DNA of 64,000 bases from Cenococcum geophilum 1.58 (taxonomy: Eukaryota > Ascomycota > Dothideomycetes > Gloniales > Gloniaceae), in the NCBI GenBank assembly GCA_001692895.1, contig KV748176.1, forward strand, positions 1,612,001-1,676,000, given 5' to 3'. The notes under the pieces are model-generated. The model was not told the origin of the DNA, did no database searches, and saw only the letters and a list, made by a program, of their open reading frames with translations. Each line of letters begins with the position of its first letter. Position 1 is the stretch's first letter. A program made the position numbers and the translations under genes. Below are positions 49,541-62,433 of the stretch, one piece after another.

Positions 49541-49745
49541 AAAGTACTTTTGGGGCCCAGGGCTAGCTTTCCGCCATATTAGCCAAACCCTGGGGCTATA
49601 CGCTAGCTTTTCGCCATATTAGCCAAACCCTAGGGCTATACGCTGGCTTTTTGCCATATTAGCCAAACCCTAGGGCTATACGCTGGCTTTTTGCCATATT
49701 AGCCAAACCCTAGGGCTATACGCTAGCTTTTCGCCAGCTTCTGGC
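49541..49745. repeat. 40-bp tandem repeat in TIR element
   Basis: Units of GGGCTATACGCTGGCTTTTT + GCCATATTAGCCAAACCCTA with AGCCAAACCC at 49581, 49621, 49661 and 49701, exact 40-bp spacing. Confidence 0.95.
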
Positions 49746-50040
49746 TATAAAATAAATATTATTACTATTATTGCATTTATTGCTATTAGGGTATTAAAAT
49801 TCTAAAGGCCTCCTATAGGCTCCTAGNAGGCTTTTTAGCAGGCTCTTAGCAGGACTTTAATTTTCCTAATTATTTAAATCGTCCTACATAACAGTACCAT
49901 CGGGTCCCCATTCTATTCCCGACAGCCTCTACATATGCCTTTGCATACCCCTTATACACCTAAATGCCACCTTATTTTTTAACCTTTCTTCACCCTCCCT
50001 ACCTAGGGAGGCACCAGAACGGCAGCCAGCAGAGGACTGT

Positions 50041-50183
50041 GACCAGAACTAGACGACGGTCGTCAGAACCAGACGACGGTCGTCAGAACTAGACGACGGT
50101 CGTCAGAACTAGACGACGGTCGTCAGAACCAGACGACGGTCGTCAGAACCAGACGACGGTCGTCAGAACCAGACGACGGTAGA
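50041..50183. repeat. 20-bp tandem repeat with internal palindrome
   Basis: About seven contiguous copies of CAGAACYAGACGACGGTCGT. Each contains ACGACGGTCGT, an 11-nt inverted repeat, so the array has regularly spaced hairpin potential. No spacers, so not a CRISPR. Confidence 0.95.
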
Positions 50184-50199
50184 ACCAGACGACGACCAT

Positions 50200-50434
50200 T
50201 CGAACGACCAGCCAGCGAACACCACGATCAATTCAATCGATCGATCGAATCGAACTAGAGCCTCGATATCAACCCGTCACCAAATCGAATCGAATCAAGG
50301 CCTCCTAAGGAGGCACCCTAGATAACCACCGTTCGAATGTACAGCCGGCGAACGCCTGTAGAGAACGATTCGAATTAATTAGAGCCTTCAATCGGGCCGA
50401 TCCCTTCCCTAAATTAAATCAGGTACTGACATGG

Positions 50435-50466
<32 letters not shown>

Positions 50467-50820
50467 TAGGTAGGTAGGTAGGTAGGTAGGTAGGTAGGTA
50501 AGCAGACAGGTAGGTAGGCAGGTAGGACCGTCGCCAGAACCATGACCGTCGCCGGAGCCAGACGATAATCGTTTNAACGACCAGCCAGTGAACACCACGA
50601 TTAATTCAATCGGTCGATCGAATTGAACCAGAGCCTCGATATCACCCTATTACNAAATCGAATNGAATCGAATNGAGGCCTCTTAGGGAGGCACCCCAGA
50701 CGACCACCGTTCAAACGTACAGCNAGCGAACGCCNATAGAGAACGATTNGAATTAATANAATTAATCGCAATCGAATNAAGCAGAGCCTTNGATCGGGCC
50801 GACCTCTATCCCGAATTACA
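50200..50820. repeat. Duplicated ~230-bp module around GGCA/GGTA microsatellite
   Basis: 50205-50410 and 50575-50815 are diverged copies (shared GACCAGCCAGYGAACACCAC, GAGCCTCGATATCA, GGCACCCYAGA, AGAGAACGATT). Between them lies (GGCA)n/(GGTA)n at 50430-50520. The second copy contains about ten isolated N bases. Confidence 0.88.
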
Positions 50821-50823
50821 GAT

Positions 50824-50968
50824 ACAGACAGGTAGGTATAGACAAGTAGGCACGACAGGCAGGCACAGACAGGTAGGCACGAACAAGTAGGACAGTCAGA
50901 CAGGCAGGACAGGCAGGGCAGGCAGGGCAGGCAGGGCAGGCACGCAGGCACGCAGGCACTAGGCCTAG
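50824..50968. repeat. GGCAGGCA/GACAGGTAGGCAC low-complexity array
   Basis: Imperfect ACAGGTAGGCAC and GGCAGGGCA units, continuing the style of 50430-50520. Non-coding. Confidence 0.85.
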
Positions 50969-51479
50969 TTAGGAAATCAGTACATAGCCGGCGGATCATC
51001 GGGAACGCCGCCAATTGACGATTTNGAGTCTGCGAGAGATATCCCTTATAGCTACCATTAATTTTAAATTTTAAATTTTATTATTTATTTTATAATTATA
51101 AATATTACAGCTATAGGAAATATTATATAAAATGTATAAAATGTATAAAATGTATAAAATATACAAAATGTATAAAATGTACGAAACGCATAAAACGTAC
51201 AAAACATGCTAATGTTGCTAATGTTGCTAATATGGCCCCGGGCTAGCCCTGGGCTAGCGTAAATAAGTGTACATGAGCAGATCAGCGGATCNAGCTGAAA
51301 TGACCCCGGGCCAGCCCCGGGCTAGCCCCTGGCTAGCCCCTGGCTAGCCCCTACTACCCTTCCGTTTTCCTGACGTAATACCTTTTTAAATAAGGAGTTT
51401 TTGCATTCCTAATGTATGTGTACTAATAATAAGGGAGCCATATATTTGACTGGTGTTTCCCTAGCAAGTCTCTAGCGAC

Positions 51480-52060
51480 CCTTATATTCTTTTATTGTTC
51501 TTATTATATACTTAGTTTATATTTTCCTATTAAAGCCATTAAATTTAGGTAATCTTAAGTCCTAGTATAAGGCGTTCCGTTTATTTTACTATCTTATATA
51601 TAGTTGCTATATTATCCGCCTAGCGTCCCTTTTCTACCCTAAGGCTTAGGGGAACCACTAGGACTTTAACTAGGTAATCTTTACGAAGCACTTTTATACT
51701 AATACGTTCTCCTAGCCTATCCCCTACCCTAACGGCTCGTTCCTTTGCCTATTAGTCCCCTAGGGTAACTTTAATATCTCCGCTCCTAAGGTATTGGACT
51801 ATAACAGCGTTATAGACCTCTTTATAAATCTCTATAAGGACTTCTGTTTCTAATTATCCCCTAAGCCCCTCTGCTTTTTCTATATTTAGTTATATTATAA
51901 TTATATACCCGGATATTGTCTTTAGGGGGGTAGGTTCCCTATACTATAGACGCGCAGCTACAGTAGCCCAGGTGCGGTTCGCCGGTAAAAAGGGGTTTTA
52001 TTTATTTTTAATTTTACTTAGCCATTGGAGGATTTAATTAAGGGTTTACTAAAGGGGCGC
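51480..52060 (-). pseudogene. LINE ORF1, decayed
   Basis: Minus strand. Reads NRTWATVAARLQ near 51960-51995, then VYNAVIVQYLRSGDIKVTLG and VRVGDRLGERISIKVLRKDY, the usual opening of Tad1-clade ORF1 (nucleic-acid-binding gag-like protein). The C-terminal zinc knuckles may be the decayed CxxC-like text on the other side of the TIR element near 49380-49440. RIP-type stops. Confidence 0.65.
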
Positions 52061-53378
52061 CTGAGGTTCGCTAGACTGGCGGAGCCATTCTACTAGCTAT
52101 ATTAGTTCATTATAGCTAATGGTTACTCCCCCGTAACTATAGATACTAGACGCGTCCAATAGGCTTTATATTTTGTTAGATGCCTTCTTAATAAAGGTCT
52201 TTCCGCTTTATAGTGTGGTATTCGCCCGTTCTTATTATAGAGGGCCATTGCTGGGCGTGGTTCTAATGGACGCGCGCGAGTACAAACCACCGTCGTTTGA
52301 CGTGTGCCTCCCCTGCGATGCATGCATCTTAGGGGGATTCTCTAGGTGTTTTTCAGGGTTCTTTTGGTTGGTTTTAGTCTTTTTAGGCCGGGTGCAGCAA
52401 GAGCTCCTACTCCCTTTATATAAAGGATTTCTAATTAATTGATATTTGGTCGAGGTTAGATTTTGGCCAAGTAGATATATATAGAGGATAAGAGGAAGAT
52501 AAATAGTAAATTTTAAAAATTATTAGTTATAAAGACATTAACAATAAAATATAGTATAAGGTTAAGTAAATAGGCTATAATAAGACTACCTAGGAGCTAT
52601 TAGAGAATCTAAAGAACGCTATAAGAAAGGTATAGGAGTATTAGAAGAAATTAGGTTAGGTAATATTAATAAAGAAGGATCGCTAAAAAATAAGTCACCT
52701 AAGGGGAACTTAGGAGGAGTAGCTACCAAGCTACTTAGATCTATTTCCTTTTTAATTAGAAGAGAATCTGTTCTTTTATTACTAAGTTTCTATAAACCTT
52801 ATTCTATAAGTTTCTATTCCTTAAAATACCCCTTTTTATAACCCTTTTTAAAACGGAGTAACTAAGCGGACGCCGTAATATAAGCCTTTAAGGCCTTCTA
52901 CTCCATATTATAAGAATATTCTAACTTAGTAAGGGCTTAAAATAGTTTACTATCTAGCTATATAGTAGTAGATTAAATATAAGACCCTAAAATAAATTAG
53001 TTAAGGAACTAGACGACTATTAAAAGTAATAGAATATATATATTTAGCATTAGAGATAGAGCGAACGTTATAGGATAAACAAATATTCGCTTTGGTACAC
53101 TTTAAGTAAAAGGACGGCTATTGCGAAGATAGACTCGCTAGCGTAATATAAACTAACCCCTTTTTCGCATAACAAGAATACGGAGACGGTATAATCTCAC
53201 TAAGAGATAATATCGTAGCAATAGTACGAGCGCAACGTTGCGCCTATAAAGAAGAAGGAACTTTAGGTATAATAAGCAATAATATTAAATTAATTAATTA
53301 GACGGATATTATACCTCTAGTAAACAACTTAGAGATATTTAGAATCTTTAAAGATAAAGATAAAGAGAAGGGAGATAG

Positions 53379-53797
53379 TGTTATAAACGCTTTAAGTATA
53401 ATATTGTAACTACTTAAAGAAGAGTTAGAAGAAGCTAGTTAGTTAATTTAGGTACGGTTTAGGATAAAGCCAATAGAGCTATATAACGAGGAATAGTAAC
53501 TAAGGTTATATAATGTTATACGTAGTATACGTAGTATATAAAGGGAATGTACGTATAATATATATAATATATATCTTATATATAAAGGGGATTTCTTAAA
53601 AGTATAGTTATATATTTAAAGGACTACAGTCCCTACCTAAATAGTTCTCTCCTTTGTAGTAAATCTTAGAATATAATTAGAGTTAATCTATTAGGTAACT
53701 ACTCTACCAGTTATATTTACGTTGTTAACTATTCTATACTTATATACCCAGCCTATTAGCAAGTCCACTGTAGTTCCTACTACAAGGCTTCGTTATA
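53379..53797 (+). repeat. 3' LTR of truncated chromovirus
   Basis: 419 bp homologous to 42232-42656; starts TGTTATAAACGC and ends TTCGTTATA (CA mutated to TA). Confidence 0.9.
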
Positions 53798-54582
53798 GTG
53801 TAAGAGGTAATAGCTTATAAACCAAAAGAAAATTAAAATAAAGATATTATTATTAGAACCTATTTTAGGTAAATAGGGATAGTAGCTAGTAGACGTATTA
53901 TATAGGATAACCTTTAGATTAACTTATAACAAACTCTTATAATAAGAAAGGTAAATCCTATCTAATTATTATTATTATTATTATTATTATAGTCCTATTA
54001 TAAAGGCATTATAAAGAGCTATAGTAGAAAAAGAGTGGAGGAATTAAAGATAAAGTAAGGTTCTACGCTAGTAAAGAACTGGCTATAAGCCGTATTATAG
54101 AGTACCTTTCTACTAAGAATTTTCCCTAGTGGTTTTAGCTGGAACTCTATAAAAGCTTAGTAGAGGCGACGTCTTAGAGGACTAAGACCCTTAAAGGGGA
54201 GGTAATTATAATAGAATCCCCTAGAAGGTTTTATCTATATTCTATCTACGTCCTAAAAGACATAGTTAGATAGATAAGGGGTAAAGAGTTTTACTAGCGT
54301 TTTAGGAGGATTATATAAGGAGCTAGTTCTCCTCTAAAGAAGAACTAGCAATTAGTCTCTAAATAAAAGAGGTTAGAAAGTATTTGTCCTTTATTATATA
54401 AAGCTCGTTTTACCTTAACTTATCTTCTACTTATCTATAACTAGATAATTATACGTTCTGGTTAAACTAGCCTCCTATAATTAGCTATTTAGTATAAAGT
54501 AGACCCTTTTTAAAACGGTCCTATAGGTATAAAAAGACTTTAGCTATATAGAATTTGCTACTTAACTTAAAAACTAAGTTCT
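53798..54582. other. RIPed sequence, unrecognised
   Basis: About 785 bp. Contains (TTA)n at 53958-53990. A plus-strand frame around 54060-54300 shows only Gln/Trp-type stops (KNFP*WF*LEL, IIIESPRRFYLYSIYVLKDI) and may be a decayed gene, but no family is recognised. Ends in GTTCT (54578-54582), the left target duplication of the TRIM. Confidence 0.45.
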
Positions 54583-55040
54583 TGTAACGTGTCCCGCCCG
54601 CACGTCGCCATACGGCCAAAAAGACAGAGAGTGCTTGCGAACTTGTCGTAAGCGTGGCGGGATCCAATATATGTACTCTTACAATTGCCCTCCCCTCTGC
54701 GCGTTCGTCCTCGAACGCCAAGCCGCAGGGGGTCCACACACTAAGAGTCGCACCATATATTGGGAGTCCCCAGTAACGAAGGCCGCTTGAAACTCAAGCC
54801 GTATCGGACACAGCCGACGCCTCTTCGCACGGATGCGCGTTAGACTGTACCAGAGCGAAGCATACGACCGTCGGGAGTCGAAGCTACGACCCACCCAGCG
54901 ACGGACCATACCTGGCTCCAGTAAGTTCGCAAGCACAATTGTAACGTGGCCCGCCTCCACGTCGCCATACGGCCAAAAAGACAGAGAGTGCTTGCGAACT
55001 TGTCGTAAGCGTGGCGGGATCCAATATATGTACTCTTACA
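54583..55040. mobile_element. TRIM: miniature LTR element, 458 bp
   Basis: Two 101-bp direct repeats, 54583-54683 and 54940-55040, both TGTAACGTG...CTCTTACA, enclose a 256-bp non-coding interior; target duplication GTTCT at 54578-54582 and 55041-55045. The repeats differ at very few positions and retain CpA/TpG, so insertion is recent relative to the RIPed flank. No gag or pol; mobilisation would need an autonomous partner. Several short open frames across it have no biological support. Confidence 0.93.
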
Positions 55041-55390
55041 GTTCTTTACTTACAATTAATAGTAATGATTATATTATTAGCTATTTAAGATTAAAGTATA
55101 ATATTAATATAGGTTCTAAAAGCTATAAGAGCAATATATAATTACTAATTCCGTTAAGCCCGTTTAAAGTAGCCGCTTAAGTTTTATCTTTAGAAAAAAG
55201 AGGGTCGATACCTATTAGCTCTAAACGCGTATCGCAATAGTTAATTTTAGGACAACGGTAGCGGAGCACCCCCTAATTGATATGCGGACACCCCCTACCG
55301 ATTGAGTTTAGTTCCTTCCTGATCAAGTTAGAATACCACGTGAATTTATGTTGTTTGCATCTACATCAGTCCGCGACGCGCCCATATCTA
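55041..55390. other. Decayed spacer with stray TIR copy
   Basis: 55046-55260 is AT-rich with no feature. 55265-55380 resembles one terminal inverted repeat of the adjacent element (CACCCCCTAATTGATATG, AATACCACGTG, TTTGCATCTACATC), so it is a relic of a second copy. Confidence 0.6.
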
Positions 55391-56026
55391 AAGGTGACCA
55401 CTATTCATACACCCCAATTGATATGCTACCTTATTTGGTTTGGACGCTTCCCTATTTAAGTTTGAACATCACGTGCGTTTGACTTGTTTGCGCCTGCATC
55501 GCGAAAATCAAAGTGTGCGCCCATCCAAATTACCACTTCAACTTCGTATCCAAGAGCCTGCAATTATAGAGCGTCGCCGCGGTTGGTCAATTGGCTCTAT
55601 AACTAGCTCTATAATTGCCAATCGCGTCGACAAATTTACTTGTAGAGAGCCCTCAGTATTTAAGCGAAATACTGGCCAGACTCCTACCGGGCGCAGGCGC
55701 GGGCGCGGGCTTAGGCGCGGGTGTGGGCGCGGAGGCACCTAAATTAGTTCACGCGACGTCTTATAAAGCACTACGTAATCTAATTAATCGCTCCTTTGGC
55801 GTTCCAAATCCAATTTAGACTCTACTACTTGTACTATAACTAAAATTCAGACTTAATCGTGGTGTCGCGGTTGTGGAACTTACATGGCGCGCACTTTGAT
55901 TTTCGCGATGCAGGTGCAAACAAGCCAAACGCACGTGGTGTTCTAACTGAATGAGGAAGCATCCAAACCAAATGAGGCAGGGGGTGTACGTGTGGCATTT
56001 AGGGGTGTATGAATAGTAGTCACCTT
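55391..56026. mobile_element. 636-bp non-autonomous TIR element
   Basis: Inverted arms of about 135 bp: left AAGGTGACCACTATTCATAC (55391) and right GTATGAATAGTAGTCACCTT (to 56026), continuing through ACCACGTGCGTTTG and TGCATCGCGAAAATCAAAGT. Centre is unique, with a GGCGCGGGC tract at 55688-55735. No coding capacity; the overlapping frames on both strands follow from the arms. Target duplication not clear. Un-RIPed. Confidence 0.85.
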
Positions 56027-56060
56027 ATTTTAAAGCCTATATATAGCCCTAGGCCTTACA

Positions 56061-56290
56061 TAAATAGCTTTAATAATTTAGATTTAGACTTTTGTATATA
56101 CTCTATAGCTTCTATTAAAGTTTTATAGTAAAGAGTTTAGTAGTTTTTAAGATATTAAAATTTAGGGGCTAAAACAAAGCTAAATTACTATATCTTAAAA
56201 ACTACTAAACTATTTAATATAAAACTTTCAATAGAAGCTATAGAGTGTATATAAAAGTTTAAATCGAAATTATTAAAATTTATTATAAAG
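56061..56290. repeat. AT-rich inverted repeat, RIPed
   Basis: Arms of about 100 bp (56061-56163 and about 56190-56290) share CTCTATAGCTTCTATTRAAA and TTTAGTAGTTTTTAAGATAT. A third fragment of the arm lies at 56290-56310. Probably an old MITE. Confidence 0.8.
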
Positions 56291-56530
56291 TAGTTTTTAA
56301 GATATTAAGGTATAAATTTTCTAATTTATGGTGAGTTTTGAGGTGGGCCATATGCCCGCAATGGCCACTTGCCCGCAGACTACGTTATGGTCTGAGCTTG
56401 CTGAGGTAATGAGCAAGCATGCGGGGACAAATTGTGAGTCATTTCTGTGCCGCATCAAAATCTCAAGCTCCAAGTAGCCGTCCAAATTCCTACCACGGAT
56501 TTTCCCTGCCTTCAATCCGTCATTGCAATT

Positions 56531-58931
<2,401 letters not shown>

Positions 58932-59249
58932 GAATAGAATCATTGCGCCGAGCCGGCAATGGCCTCCGCGCAGGGCTCCCAATACGTCAAGCCAGGCTGA
59001 GGTTTAGTCAAACTTGACTTGATTCGGTTAGTCAAACCAAACCAAGCCAAACACCAAGCCGGCCCGGTCTGGCTTGGTCTGGCTTGGTCCGCAGTGGTTT
59101 GCCCGAATTTTGTCTGAATTCTAACAATTCTGCATACAACGGCTACAATTCTGCATCTCTATCCATGCCATAACCCTCAAGAGCTTGAGATGTCACCTCT
59201 AGCTCCTTCTATTCGATCTCCTTCTGCTCCTATCATCATCCTGCAGCTT
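58932..59249. other. 3' flank of synthetase gene and hAT end region
   Basis: 58990-59095 is built from short repeats of TGGTTTGGC/GGCTTGGTC type in both orientations (CAAACCAAACCAAGCC ... GGTCTGGCTTGGTC), as in hAT subterminal regions. No gene. Confidence 0.6.
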
Positions 59250-61226
59250 CTACAAATACCATGCCCGTAGCGTCTCTAGCGCTTCGAAAAGATTTGACTT
59301 CATACATGCCCGAAGCGGATTTAATGTAAACTTGGCACTACTGAATGACCGCTCGCAATTAGATATCGAAATTGGGAGTATGGTCCACCGCAAATTGAAC
59401 AACAAGATATGGCTGTTTTCTTTCCATTGCCTTCCAATCCGACAGCTTAAAGTCTTCAATAGCATCCTCGGCGCAGTATTGCGTAAATGCATTAGCTTGA
59501 GAGTGAGGCTTTACTGATGCGTACGAGATACGCTTATGGCCATCTTCGTCTAAAGTATCGTTGTGCTGACGCCGCGGAGGTACCTGCTGGGGTATAGGCA
59601 GTTTTTCTAGCGTCTTTTGCCACCGCTTCCAGTAGTTACTGACCATAGATTTGACTTTAGGAATCCAGTTGCACTTCGGAGGCTCATCCCATTTCTGTTC
59701 GAACCACTCGTACTTTAAGCTAGGGTCCATAACCATTGCCGCGTAGTAAACAGGGAACTTATCAGCTAGCTAATAGTAGTTAGTAAGTTTCTCCTACGCC
59801 TTCTCGCAGCAAATATAGAGCCACTCGTATACCGGACCTTTATTAGCCCTCGACTTAGACCGCTGACTAGCCTCATAGAAGTGTGTTATTAGTGCGTCGG
59901 CAATTAGCACCCAATCCTAGAGACCAGTATCCCGCCGCTCAGCCAGTTTTGTATAATGCAAGAGAGGCTTTAACACCTTAATAACCTTACTCACGCCTTC
60001 CCATTCCTCCGGCGATAAGATATCCTCCCGTAGATCGTAGCTATTATCGTTATCCTAGTTTTCTGTCCCCTCCTCCGGGCGCCGGTTACTACAGCAGGCT
60101 TATAGGCGTGTTTAACACTATTTACCGCGTTCAAGCATCATAAGGGTCGAGTTCCAGCGGGTCTTATTACTCGCAATAAGCTAGAGAAACCGTTAGCGGG
60201 TAATATAAAGACGCGCTAACCTCTTACCTCAAGCTATCGTTCGTCCTCAATATCCTCTGCACCTAGTCATTTAATATTACCGCATCCGTCAACCTTAATT
60301 CTCTCAAATACCATACGTTGTTTTGGACTTCGTCAGATAGAGCCAATAATATTTATAAGTTTGCCGATAAAGCTGCGGGTTCGCCAAATTTTCTATAGCT
60401 CCTCTAAGTCGTTACGAAGTTCTGCTCCGTAAACATTTACCTTAAATAACTTCGGATTTTCGCCAATTATAAACGCTTAGGCGACGAGGTTTAGCGTATA
60501 GGGAAAACAGTATATCTAGCGCTTAGGTCGGTCGGCCTTTTTGTAGGTCGGCTTAATTTCGCCTAGGATATAGTCGATTAATGTGCCGTTCGGCAGTTCG
60601 TTATCCGTTATACAGCCTGTTGCACGACCAGCTTCACCCCCCCCGTTTGGCGAGCGCTGTGATATTTCAAATTCGCTACGCGCATCCAATTTCGCCTGGT
60701 TGCCACCAGCTGTACGTAGTAATTGTAGCGAAGCCATATGCTTGGCTGCAAGAACTTTATTTCTGGAGGCCTTCCTCCACAGTGCCGTGATTTTTGTCAT
60801 ATGTCGTAAGGTTTTTACCCGTACGACACTGCCAAATTTCATCGACCTCTCTGCAGAAACAGCGTTGTATTCGCGTTTTGGCGGCCACAACGGGAGGCGT
60901 AGTTAAGGGGGAGAAGAGGAAGCGTACGTCTTTAATTTGATTTTCCTGGCCAACCAAGGCGATTCTCCATGGCAACCAAAAAGGTCCTTGCGTGTAGCCA
61001 CAGCCGTTCGCTACAATTACTTGCGAGATTGGATGCGCGTACCGAATTTGAAATTTTGGAGCACTCGCTAAAAGGGGGGGTGAAGCTGGTCGTGCAACAG
61101 GCTGTAAAGTAGCCAGTCCAATTTTCGATTCCCTAGTCGCGTAGGATTGGTACGATATAAGAGGTGAGGCTCGCTCCACTATAGCCGCCGTATAGGCGGC
61201 TCATACTAAGCTAAAGGTGTCGCCTA
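59250..61226 (-). pseudogene. hAT transposase, inactivated, with MITE inserted
   Basis: Minus strand. The C-terminal hAT dimerisation block reads NCERSFSSAKFTLNPLRA, then LFEALETLRAW (59255-59400). Upstream: EWFEQKWDEPPKCNWIPKVK (59640-59720), EEWEGVSKVIKVLKPLLHYT (59930-60010), NKTRWNSTLMMLERG (60110-60160) and, around the MITE at 60613-61104, PILRD*GIENWTGYFITDNE, which is continuous once the MITE and one TA are removed. Defects: a frameshift near 59400 between DHTPNFDI and SNCERS, and several stops of RIP type between 59750 and 60500. No functional product. The 5' end of the gene lies at or beyond the second MITE. Confidence 0.87.
60613..61104. mobile_element. 492-bp MITE, copy A (Tc1/mariner-like)
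   Basis: Inverted ends CAGCCTGTTGCACGACCAGC / GCTGGTCGTGCAACAGGCTG, with TA on each side (60611-60612; 61105-61106). The arms extend over 100 bp (CTTCACCCCCCC, ACGCGCATCCAAT). Inserted in the hAT transposase frame. Open frames on both strands come from the arms and encode nothing recognisable. Un-RIPed. Confidence 0.93.
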
Positions 61227-61228
61227 TA

Positions 61229-61720
61229 CAGTGATGTGCACGACCAGCTTCACCCCCCCCCTCTTAGCGAGTTGCAGATTCGGTACGCGCATCCAATTTC
61301 GCCTGGTTGCCACCAGCTGTACATAGTAATTGTAGCGAACGGCTGTGGCTGCACGCAAGGTCCTTTTTGGTTGCCCTGGAGAATCGCCCTGGTTGGCCAG
61401 GAGAATCAAATTAAAGACGACGCTTCCTTTTCTCCCCTTAACTATGCCTCCATTATGCCCGCCAAAACGCGAATACAACGCTGTCTCTGCAGAGAGGTTA
61501 ACGAAATTTGGCAATATTATACGGGTGGAAGCCTCACGATATTTGACAAAGATCACGACACTACGGAGGAAGGCCGCCAGAAGTAATGTTCTTGTAGCCA
61601 ACCATACGGCTTCGTTACAATTACTATGTACAGCTGGTGGCAATCAGGCGAAATTGGATGCGCGTACCGAATTTGCAACTCGCTAAGAGGGGGGGGTGAA
61701 GCTGGTCGTGCACATCACTG
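61229..61720. mobile_element. 492-bp MITE, copy B, opposite orientation
   Basis: Same family and exactly the same length as copy A but inverted. Ends CAGTGATGTGCACGACCAGC / GCTGGTCGTGCACATCACTG, with TA at 61227-61228 and 61721-61722. The internal block TTTTTGGTTGCC...GGCGGGCAT matches copy A in reverse. The two copies lie only 124 bp apart. Confidence 0.93.
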
Positions 61721-61722
61721 TA

Positions 61723-62433
61723 ACGGACTAAATGAACCAAACCCAAACCTTGCCTAATCGAAATATCGTGATCAAGCTCCATCTGAGCCACGATTTAAAG
61801 CTTTGATTTAAAGGTCTAATTTAAAGCCCGGATTTAATTTAGAGGGAGTATCTTTAGAAGCTTTCAATTTAGAAGCTGTTGGCTTAGAGGCTTTTAGCTT
61901 AGAGGCTTTTTAATATAGCTTTTATAGTTAGTAATTAAGATTATTTTAGCAATAGAAGTACTACGTCTTAGTAGTATTATCCTTCTCCTATATATCCTCC
62001 CCCTACTTCTAAATTGGCGATAATCGCGGCTTAGTATTCTTTAGTCCCTTTATTAAGTCCTTACAGCGAATATACTGCTTGTCCAATGGCTTAAACTCTT
62101 TAAACTCCACCTGGCCTTCTGCCTTCTCGTTAAGTCACTCCGGTGTAAAGATAACGTCGTTAGATATAATAGAGGTACGGAGTTGAGGATAAAACCGCTC
62201 TATAGCGGTAGCAAGTAGGTAAGAGAAAATAAGGTCGGACGGTAGAAGTAGTAGCAACGACGCGACAATAATAAGTTGTCCCCAATTCCATACTAATAAT
62301 ACACGCTTTTTTTAGGCAGACGCTTACCGCTAGAGTTAACGATTAGCTCTACTAGTCCTTAATATCCGCATTAATACATTTTGGTCCTTCCTTCCTTAAC
62401 CTCCTTCCGATTCGGGTATAGAATTAGAGCTCC
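61723..62433. other. RIPed spacer, possible hAT 5' region
   Basis: 61790-61920 has a degenerate TTTAGAAGCTTTCAATTTAGAAGC-type repeat. 62050-62200 read on the minus strand gives NVIFTPE*LNEKAEGQVEFK with RIP-type stops, so a decayed coding piece is likely; its family is not recognised. Composition shifts to GC-rich at about 62430. Confidence 0.5.

Larger units (their letters stand above)
49497..51376. mobile_element. 1.88-kb TIR element packed with minisatellites
   Basis: Begins ACGTCAGGAAAACGG (49497) and ends with its inverse, CCGTTTTCCTGACGT (51376); AATA is repeated at 49493-49496 and 51377-51380 as target duplication. Inserted between ORF1 and ORF2 of the LINE. No coding region; instead it holds subterminal GGGCTAGC/CCCTGGCTAG blocks on both ends, a 40-bp array, a 20-bp palindromic array, GGCA/GGTA microsatellites and a duplicated 230-bp module. 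CpA/TpG are normal, so it escaped RIP although it is long enough. The 137-codon minus frame at 50601-51014 is a repeat artefact. Superfamily not assigned (4-bp duplication is unusual). Confidence 0.82.
44979..52468 (-). mobile_element. Tad1-like LINE, partly RIPed, split by a TIR element
   Basis: Flanked by a 15-bp target duplication AAGTAGATATATATA (44964-44978; 52469-52483), diagnostic of target-primed reverse transcription. The 3' end is at the left and terminates in (TTA)n read on the minus strand. About 5.6 kb without the insertion at 49497-51376, with two ORFs: ORF1 near the right end, ORF2 (endonuclease plus RT) on the left. The 5' terminal 200 bp (52250-52440) is less mutated than the rest. 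It probably inserted as a full-length copy. Confidence 0.92.
44716..53797 (+). mobile_element. 5'-truncated second chromovirus copy, split by a LINE
   Basis: 44716-44978 matches 41082-41340 of the complete chromovirus (integrase C-terminus) and 52484-53378 continues it through the chromodomain region, with a 3' LTR at 53379-53797. The 5' two thirds are absent. The interior is separated by the LINE at 44979-52468, whose target duplication joins the two parts exactly. RIPed. No target duplication for the truncated copy itself. Confidence 0.92.

Noticed and set aside
50041-50183. CRISPR-like regular repeat
   Set aside because: Units are contiguous with no spacers, in a eukaryotic transposon; it is a minisatellite.
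50601-51014. 137-codon minus frame rich in Cys/Leu/Pro
   Set aside because: Translation of GGCAGG microsatellite with N bases; no conserved domain.
1-54582. Mitochondrial or centromeric origin of the AT-rich DNA
   Set aside because: The block is made of identifiable nuclear transposons with RIP damage and defined target duplications; no mitochondrial gene is present.
54521-55818. Several 60-100 codon frames near the TRIM and the 636-bp TIR element
   Set aside because: They cross LTR or TIR boundaries and have no recognisable domain; the elements are non-coding.
60516-61686. Overlapping 70-140 codon frames on both strands
   Set aside because: All lie in the two MITEs and arise from their inverted arms and lack of RIP stops.
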